Origin: JBHIAG01 sp046758465
GTDB taxonomy: Bacteria; Acidobacteriota; Terriglobia; Acidiferrales; 2-02-FULL-67-57
Assembly (NCBI GenBank): GCA_046758465.1
Contig: JBHIAG010000075.1
Location: 1 to 10,971 of the forward strand
Direction: 5' to 3'
Length of the DNA stretch: 10,971 bases
In this document: positions 6,897 through 10,971 of the stretch, piece by piece
Layout of the letters: each line of letters opens with the position of its first letter
Numbering within the stretch: position 1 is the stretch's first letter
The notes under the pieces: generated by a model
What the model was told of the DNA's origin: nothing
Seen by the model: only the letters and a program-made list of their open reading frames with translations
Database searches by the model: none
Program-made: the position numbers and the translations under genes

Positions 6897-7751
6897 TTGA
6901 CGCCTCCACGCTTTCCTGCTAAAGGTGGAGAATCCGCACGAGGGAGAAGAACGACGGCGGTCGAACTGACCATCCTGGGCAGCGGCTCCTCCGGCAACTC
7001 CGCCCTTCTCGCCACCGGGCGTACACGGCTGCTGATCGACGCCGGGCTCTCGAAGCGCGAAACCCTGAAGCGCCTGCAGGCAGCCGGCTTGCGTCCGGAT
7101 GGGCTCAACGGCATCGTGCTCTCTCATGAGCACGCCGACCACGCCGCCCACATCGCGGCACTGGCCGCGGAGTTCGACGTGCCGGTCTATTTGTCGCAGG
7201 GCACGCGCGCAGCCCTGCCGGAGCTCGCAGGCCTGAGCAAGAGGGAGTACTTCCGCCCCGGGCAGCGCTTTTCGGTGGGGGACATCGAAGTCGTGCCCTT
7301 CGCCGTCCCCCACGATGCGCGCGAGCCGGTGGCGTTTCGCTTCGAAGCCGACGGTGTCCGAGTTGCCCTGGCCGTCGACCTGGGCTTCCTCACCGGTTTG
7401 GTCAAAGAGCAGTTGCGTGGCTGCGACTGCCTGGTGCTGGAAGCCAACCACGACCGGGAATGGCTCCGGCACGGCCCCTATCCCTGGTTCATCAAGCAAC
7501 GGGTGATGAGCCGCCTCGGGCATCTCTCCAATGAGGCGCTGGCCGAGTTTCTGGAATTCGATTTCGACGGCACCGCCCACTATTTCGTTCTCGCCCACCT
7601 GAGCGAAACCAACAACTCGCCCGAAGTGGCCCGCCTGGCCGCGAAGCAGGCGCTGGCGCGGCGCCGGGGGCGCTTCCCGCTCTCGCTGGCGCGCGCCCCG
7701 GAACTACTGGTCACCTCGCGGCGCGCCCCTCTCGGCCCCCTCCGCTTCTAG
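6897..7751 (+). CDS. Metallo-beta-lactamase-fold hydrolase, YycJ/WalJ-like
   Basis: A 284-codon frame encoding a metallo-beta-lactamase-fold protein. From the TTG at 6897, LTILGSGSSGNSALL (24-38) is the family's first strand. The metal motif HxHxDH is H77, H79, D81 and H82 in LSHEHADH, with further ligands H139 (VPHD), D161 (VDLGFLT) and H234 (LAHLSETNN). LEANHD and GHLSNEALAEFL are hallmarks of the YycJ/WalJ group. These proteins are linked to cell-wall and DNA-repair phenotypes, and nuclease activity has been proposed. There is no signal peptide. The start is doubtful: only TTG 6897, without a Shine-Dalgarno, offers a standard start, whereas GGGAGAAG (6942-6949) points to one near ACG 6954, just before VELTILG. 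The next gene begins 47 bp after the stop on the same strand. Confidence 0.9.
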   Translation: MTPPRFPAKGGESARGRRTTAVELTILGSGSSGNSALLATGRTRLLIDAGLSKRETLKRLQAAGLRPDGLNGIVLSHEHADHAAHIAALAAEFDVPVYLSQGTRAALPELAGLSKREYFRPGQRFSVGDIEVVPFAVPHDAREPVAFRFEADGVRVALAVDLGFLTGLVKEQLRGCDCLVLEANHDREWLRHGPYPWFIKQRVMSRLGHLSNEALAEFLEFDFDGTAHYFVLAHLSETNNSPEVARLAAKQALARRRGRFPLSLARAPELLVTSRRAPLGPLRF

Positions 7752-7798
7752 AATTTCGCTTCCGGCTTGCATCTTCGCGAGCAAAGGAGTAAAAAGAA

Positions 7799-9070
7799 GT
7801 GATGCTGCGCCCGGTGGGGGGCCAGGTTCTCGCCGTGGTTGTTTTCGTCGGGGTGTGGTCGTCGGCGACAGCCGCCCAGGAGACGCCGCCCCCTGCGGCC
7901 TCAGTCCAACTACAGGCAGGCACCCCGACCGGCATCTCAGTCGAGAGCGAGCAGAAACTCCGCGCCGCCTTCGAGCAGCTCTACAACCTGGAGTTTGAGT
8001 CTGCGGGGGCTCTCTTCGAGCAGGTGGCCGCGGAGGAGCCGGAGAGCGCCACCGTGCGGGCTTTCTGGGCCTCGGCCTTGCTCTACGAAATCCTCGCCTA
8101 TCAAGGGACCCTGCAAAGCCAGCTCTTCGTCACCAGCAATGAATTTCTCCGCCAACCGCACCTTCCCCCTGGGCCCGAACTCGACCAACGCTTCCACCGC
8201 GTAAACCAGGAAGCCCAGAAGCGGGCGGAAGCGCGGCTGGAAAAGAATCCTCAAGACATTGACGGACTTTTCGCCCTGGGCCTCGTCTACGGCACCCAGG
8301 CGAACTACCTCGCCGGGGTCAAAGCCGAATATTTCCGCGGCCTCCGCATCGGCGAGAAGGCCTACAAACTCCACAAGCGCCTGCGCAAGCTGCGCCCCGA
8401 GGTGCACGACGCCGCCGTCGTGCTCGGCATCCGGGACTACATCCTAGGCAGCTTGCGCCTCAGGCAACGCTTCCTCCTCTTCTTCCTCGGCGCCCGAGGT
8501 AATCGCGAACGAGGTCTGAAGTATCTTGAGGAAGCCGCTACCCAGGGTGAGTTTCTCCGTACCTATGCGCAAATCTTGCTGGTCGTGGCCCACATCCGAG
8601 CCGAGCACCTCAAGCAGGCTTTATCCCTGGCCGAAGACCTGCGCGCCCGCTATCCCCGCAATCCCATTATCCTGGTCGAAGTGGCCAAGCTGTATCGCCG
8701 GGTGCAACGCTATCCAGAAGCCGCCCGGGCCAGCCGCGACTTGCTGGCCGAACTCATCGCCCATCCCCACAACCCGCGCCTGCTCGGTCCAGAAGCCGCC
8801 CTGCTGGAGCTGGGCTTGGTCGAAGCCGCTCAGGGCGATCTTGCGCGTGCCCTGGAGACTCTCGACCGAGTCGGAGGGATTCCCGATGCCAGCCCACACG
8901 TCCAGGCTCAGGCCTTGCTGGAACGCGGAAAAATTTTCGACCGCCTGGGGGAGCGCGAAAAGGCTTTGGCCGAGTACGAGAAAGTGATCAACCTGGCCGT
9001 GGATATCAAGTTCACCCGTCCGGCCCTCAACTACCGCGAGCAGCCCTACCAGGCCGACGAAAAGAAATAA
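7799..9070 (+). CDS. Exported TPR-repeat protein, Iml2-like
   Basis: A 423-residue protein with a signal peptide: a hydrophobic core at about 10-20 and a probable AxA cut near 25/26 or 26/27 (SATAAQ). A low-complexity Pro/Ala linker follows, then a helical solenoid. Clear TPR-like units are seen near 54-84 and at 369-400 (ERGKIFDRLGEREKALAEY); the rest are degenerate. The central part (GIRDYILGSLRLRQRFLLFF and RGNRERGLKYLEEAATQG) resembles the Iml2-like TPR family common in Acidobacteriota-type genomes. It probably sits in the periplasm or on the outer membrane as a protein-binding scaffold; the partner is unknown. GTG 7799 has AGGAG (7785-7789) at 9 nt and is preferred to the adjacent ATG 7802 at 12 nt. 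It follows the YycJ-like gene by 47 bp, probably in one operon. Confidence 0.85.
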   Translation: MMLRPVGGQVLAVVVFVGVWSSATAAQETPPPAASVQLQAGTPTGISVESEQKLRAAFEQLYNLEFESAGALFEQVAAEEPESATVRAFWASALLYEILAYQGTLQSQLFVTSNEFLRQPHLPPGPELDQRFHRVNQEAQKRAEARLEKNPQDIDGLFALGLVYGTQANYLAGVKAEYFRGLRIGEKAYKLHKRLRKLRPEVHDAAVVLGIRDYILGSLRLRQRFLLFFLGARGNRERGLKYLEEAATQGEFLRTYAQILLVVAHIRAEHLKQALSLAEDLRARYPRNPIILVEVAKLYRRVQRYPEAARASRDLLAELIAHPHNPRLLGPEAALLELGLVEAAQGDLARALETLDRVGGIPDASPHVQAQALLERGKIFDRLGEREKALAEYEKVINLAVDIKFTRPALNYREQPYQADEKK

Positions 9071-9112
9071 GAAATTACCCTTTGGATGTACGGTTGTCCG
9101 CTCTGGGCGCCG

Positions 9113-9128
9113 CGCGGAGCCCTCCGCG
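9113..9128. terminator. Candidate hairpin between convergent genes
   Basis: CGCGGAG (9113-9119) and CTCCGCG (9122-9128) form a perfect GC-rich stem, in practice 6 bp with a 4-nt loop, in the 91-bp gap between converging genes. There is no T-run, so intrinsic termination is uncertain. Confidence 0.35.
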
Positions 9129-9161
9129 GGTCCCCAATCCGGTGGCGGCAAATGCGAGATG

Positions 9162-10268
9162 CTAGTACAACCACGTCGGCCTCGTAGCAGCGAGCTTTTC
9201 AAGTTCGGTAAGCTGGAGAAGAAGAACCCCTGCCCGCTGGTAAACGTGCGCCGGAACCTTGAGGCCGGGATCGTAAGCCTGCGTGGGCGGTTCGGTGTAG
9301 TTGAGCTGTGCGTGGAGATACGCAAGTTCCGAAACAACGAGGATGGCAATGTCATAGACATCGCTTGGACTTATCTGGGTGGGGTTGTCAACGCCCGCGT
9401 CCGATTTCGGCATCTCGAGTTTCAGTGCCCGAATCCCGGAGCGCTCGGCAATGGCACGAATCCGGGCGTAACACTCCACGAGACGGGAGTAGACGTCAAC
9501 CGGTCGCTTGCCATGTTCGAAGTCGGGGGTGGGCGGCATCAATGTGGCTCCGGGAAACTGTTCGAGCAGGCGGGCGGCGAAATGGGTGGCCAGCGTCACT
9601 TGGTGGAACACGTCGCGCGTAGAGGGCCGCTGCTTGAGCAATAAGTCCAACTGTCGGTTGGCTTGGACGATGGCCCGGAATACCTCGGTGGGCGTTATCG
9701 AAGGATCTTGCCGCTTTTCTTCGCTGGGCTTGGTGATCCCTAGTTTTCGCTTCACGACCAGGATGCGTCTGTAGGCAACATCCACAACCAACCACACGTG
9801 GAGCGGTCGGACACCCCGTGGCAGGTTTGTCCGTAGTTCGCTTCCCGATCCTCCAGTCAGTTCGAAGTGCAATTGGTTCGCTTTTCGAAAGAGCGTCATT
9901 GCCTGAAAGATGACCTGGCGCGGAATTACCTCGGTCACAATGATCTCGGTCCGCTGATCCTTCGGCTGCCCCATTTCGAATCGGATCAGCTCGAGGTCGT
10001 CACGAAGGAGCTCGACGCGAGCCAGCACATCCGCTGCCGTGATCTTCTCAACAGTAAGCAGCCGCCCACTCACAGGCCTCGGTGTAGTGGGGACGACCTG
10101 TGCGTAGGTGATAGAAGGAATAGTCATCAACATGACCGCCAGTATCAGGTGAGAGCAGCCGACCTTTCTTGAGCCTTGCCCCGTGCACCTCCTTCGAGAG
10201 CCAGCCGCGCGCCCGGGCGGAGTTCCGTTGGGAGCCATCGATAGGGTGTCTGATAGTTGAGTAGTCAT
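9162..10268 (-). CDS. Exported protein of unknown function with about eight degenerate P-x-x-V-[Y/F/W] repeats
   Basis: 368 residues. A hydrophobic segment (SHLILAVMLMTIPSITYA, about 39-56) ends in TYA|Q, a good signal peptidase I site, so the mature part is periplasmic or secreted. The mature protein has a repeated pattern, Pro-x-x-Val-aromatic followed by an amphipathic helix. The Val lies at about 81, 119, 158, 196, 220, 259, 304 and 342 (for example TPTEVF, RPVDVY, SPSDVY, VPAHVY), mostly 38-39 residues apart. I do not recognise the family. The start is uncertain: ATG 10268 gives a long 38-residue n-region and a poor Shine-Dalgarno. A strong AAGGAGGT (+ strand 10190-10197) lies inside the frame, but only an ACG (10187-10189, Thr29) follows it closely. 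The gene is next to an IS remnant and has a plausible promoter. Confidence 0.72.
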   Translation of the reverse strand: MTTQLSDTLSMAPNGTPPGRAAGSRRRCTGQGSRKVGCSHLILAVMLMTIPSITYAQVVPTTPRPVSGRLLTVEKITAADVLARVELLRDDLELIRFEMGQPKDQRTEIIVTEVIPRQVIFQAMTLFRKANQLHFELTGGSGSELRTNLPRGVRPLHVWLVVDVAYRRILVVKRKLGITKPSEEKRQDPSITPTEVFRAIVQANRQLDLLLKQRPSTRDVFHQVTLATHFAARLLEQFPGATLMPPTPDFEHGKRPVDVYSRLVECYARIRAIAERSGIRALKLEMPKSDAGVDNPTQISPSDVYDIAILVVSELAYLHAQLNYTEPPTQAYDPGLKVPAHVYQRAGVLLLQLTELEKLAATRPTWLY

Positions 10269-10344
10269 TTGTACAACCCTAGTTCAGAGTGAATACTAGC
10301 GGATTGTTGCGCGCTTGCTGATTGCCTAGCCTCTTTGCGGCCGC

Positions 10345-10362
10345 CCTGGCGCAGCCTGGCGC
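10345..10362. repeat. Tandem 8-bp direct repeat, possible operator
   Basis: CCTGGCGC occurs at 10345-10352 and 10355-10362, a 10-bp (one helical turn) period. It lies at the expected transcription start of the exported-protein gene, touching the -10 box. That position suits a repressor site, but the sequence alone cannot show binding. Confidence 0.4.
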
Positions 10363-10391
10363 TCATAGGGGATTATGACATTAAGCGTCAA
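10362..10391 (-). promoter_or_regulatory. Possible promoter for the exported repeat protein
   Basis: On the minus strand TTGACG (10386-10391, five of six) precedes TATGAG (10362-10367, four of six) by 18 nt. The leader to ATG 10268 would be about 87 nt, longer than the others here. The gap 10269-10524 holds no gene I can support. Confidence 0.45.
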
Positions 10392-10593
10392 AAACGCGCG
10401 GTGAGAAAACATACATTGGTTCAGCAGAGCTCTCCCTCACGTCCATCGCCAGCCCTACAGCCTTCTGGCAAAGGAAGTGCCGGTCTGGAACCATTGTGGC
10501 AAGCGGCGCGTCGAGAGCGCAATCTGTAGTGCACCCCGCTAAAACTGGCCAGCCTGCCTAGGTATGATCAGGGCCTCCGAACAGGAGGCAACG

Positions 10594-10713
10594 ATGACCA
10601 GAAAGCCGCGTGTCCAACGCACCCCGGAGGAGAAGTGGGAGATCGTGCTGGAAGGGCTGCGGGGCGGGAACATCGCCGAGACCTGCCGGCGAGCAGTCGC
10701 GGCACAAAGCTGA
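10594..10713 (+). pseudogene. IS3-family orfA transposase, truncated N-terminal fragment
   Basis: Starts MTRKPRVQRTPEEKWEIVL behind GGAGGCAACG, matching the helix-turn-helix start of IS3-family OrfA. The match ends after ETCRR (about residue 33), where the recognition helix should continue. The frame then reads a few unrelated residues (AVAAQS) to a TGA at 10711-10713. It is a remnant, not a functional small gene. Confidence 0.75.
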
Positions 10714-10971
10714 CGCTCACTACCGACAACGGCACCTAGTTCACCTCCGCCCGCTTCCTGGAGACGTTGACGGAGTTGGGCATCACCCATCGCCGTACCG
10801 CCTACCACCACCCGGAGGGCAACAGCTACATCGAGCGCTTCCATCGCAGCCTGAAGGAGGAGGAAGTCTGGGTCAGCGAGTACCAGAGCCTGGAAGAAGC
10901 ACGGGCTTCCATCGAGCGCTACGTCTGGGAGTACAATCACGACCGGCCGCACCGCAGCCTGGGCGACCGGA
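10695..10971 (+). pseudogene. IS3-family orfB integrase, C-terminal fragment with in-frame stop
   Basis: Reads SRGTKLTLTTDNGT, a TAG (10737-10739), then FTSARFLETLTELGITHRR and onward. This is the rve integrase core from the second Asp (TDNG) onward, with the catalytic Glu in NSYIERFHRSL and the terminal YNHDRPHRSLG motif. TAG replaces the CAG expected for the Gln of DNGTQFTS, a single C-to-T change. There is no start or first Asp. It is truncated at the right edge of the window. Confidence 0.8.

Larger units (their letters stand above)
10525..10971 (+). mobile_element. Internally deleted IS3-family insertion sequence remnant (right end off window)
   Basis: A probable left end begins with TG at about 10525 (TGTAGTGCACCCCGC). 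It is followed by a short leader with a GGAGG site, the first part of an orfA transposase, an abrupt junction near 10692, and the last part of an orfB integrase that runs off the right edge. Most of orfA and the first half of orfB, including the first catalytic Asp of DDE, are missing, so the copy cannot move by itself. The right inverted repeat and target duplication are outside the window. Confidence 0.78.

Noticed and set aside
6744..7598. Upstream extension of the AhpD-like frame on the minus strand to 7598
   Set aside because: It runs antisense through the YycJ-like gene and gives no family match. The strong AGGAGG and ATG at 6743 mark the real start.
480..10268. Global reassignment of UGA to Trp or Gly
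   Set aside because: Only a single in-frame TGA occurs among about 2900 codons of intact genes, at a redox active site. A reassigned code would place many TGA codons throughout.
10335..10529. 64-codon plus-strand frame between the exported protein and the IS remnant
   Set aside because: There is no Shine-Dalgarno, no recognised motif and a biased composition, and it runs into the presumed IS end.
10539..10952. 137-codon minus-strand frame across the IS remnant
   Set aside because: It is antisense to clear OrfA and OrfB fragments.

Overview
High-GC bacterial chromosome segment with short intergenic gaps and mostly housekeeping or lineage-typical genes. The PDZ/multi-TM/GAF/PP2C phosphatase, the secreted Iml2-like TPR protein and the small acidic protein resemble gene content I associate with Acidobacteriota, but this is inference from family resemblance; there is no rRNA marker.

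Layout. 1-305 (-): start of a B12-binding radical SAM protein that runs off the left edge, with a clean sigma70-like promoter and a TTG start behind a strong Shine-Dalgarno. 480-1601 (-): RlmN methyltransferase carrying an unusual in-frame insert. 1830-3107 (+): M16B zinc peptidase, followed by a small acidic protein (3184-3447). 3549-6146 (-): membrane PDZ/GAF/PP2C phosphatase. 6210-6743 (-): AhpD/carboxymuconolactone-decarboxylase-like protein whose frame is interrupted by one TGA at 6501-6503. 6897-7751 (+): YycJ/WalJ-like metallo-beta-lactamase-fold protein; 7799-9070 (+): secreted TPR protein. 9162-10268 (-): unrecognised exported protein built of about eight degenerate repeats. 10525-10971: internally deleted IS3-family remnant running off the right edge.

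Main result. The TGA in the AhpD-like gene falls exactly where the second Cys of the CxxC active site should be (Cys78-Glu-Tyr-TGA-Thr-Arg-Ala-His85). The frame stays open for 96 more codons encoding a normal family C-terminus, and a perfect 6-bp hairpin with a GGC loop lies 14 nt after the TGA, within the range expected of a bacterial SECIS. This is best read as a CxxU selenoprotein, which automatic annotation would truncate or call a pseudogene. All eight complete genes in the window end in TAG or TAA and none in TGA. The selenoprotein lies 63 nt upstream of the phosphatase on the same strand, so the two may be co-transcribed.
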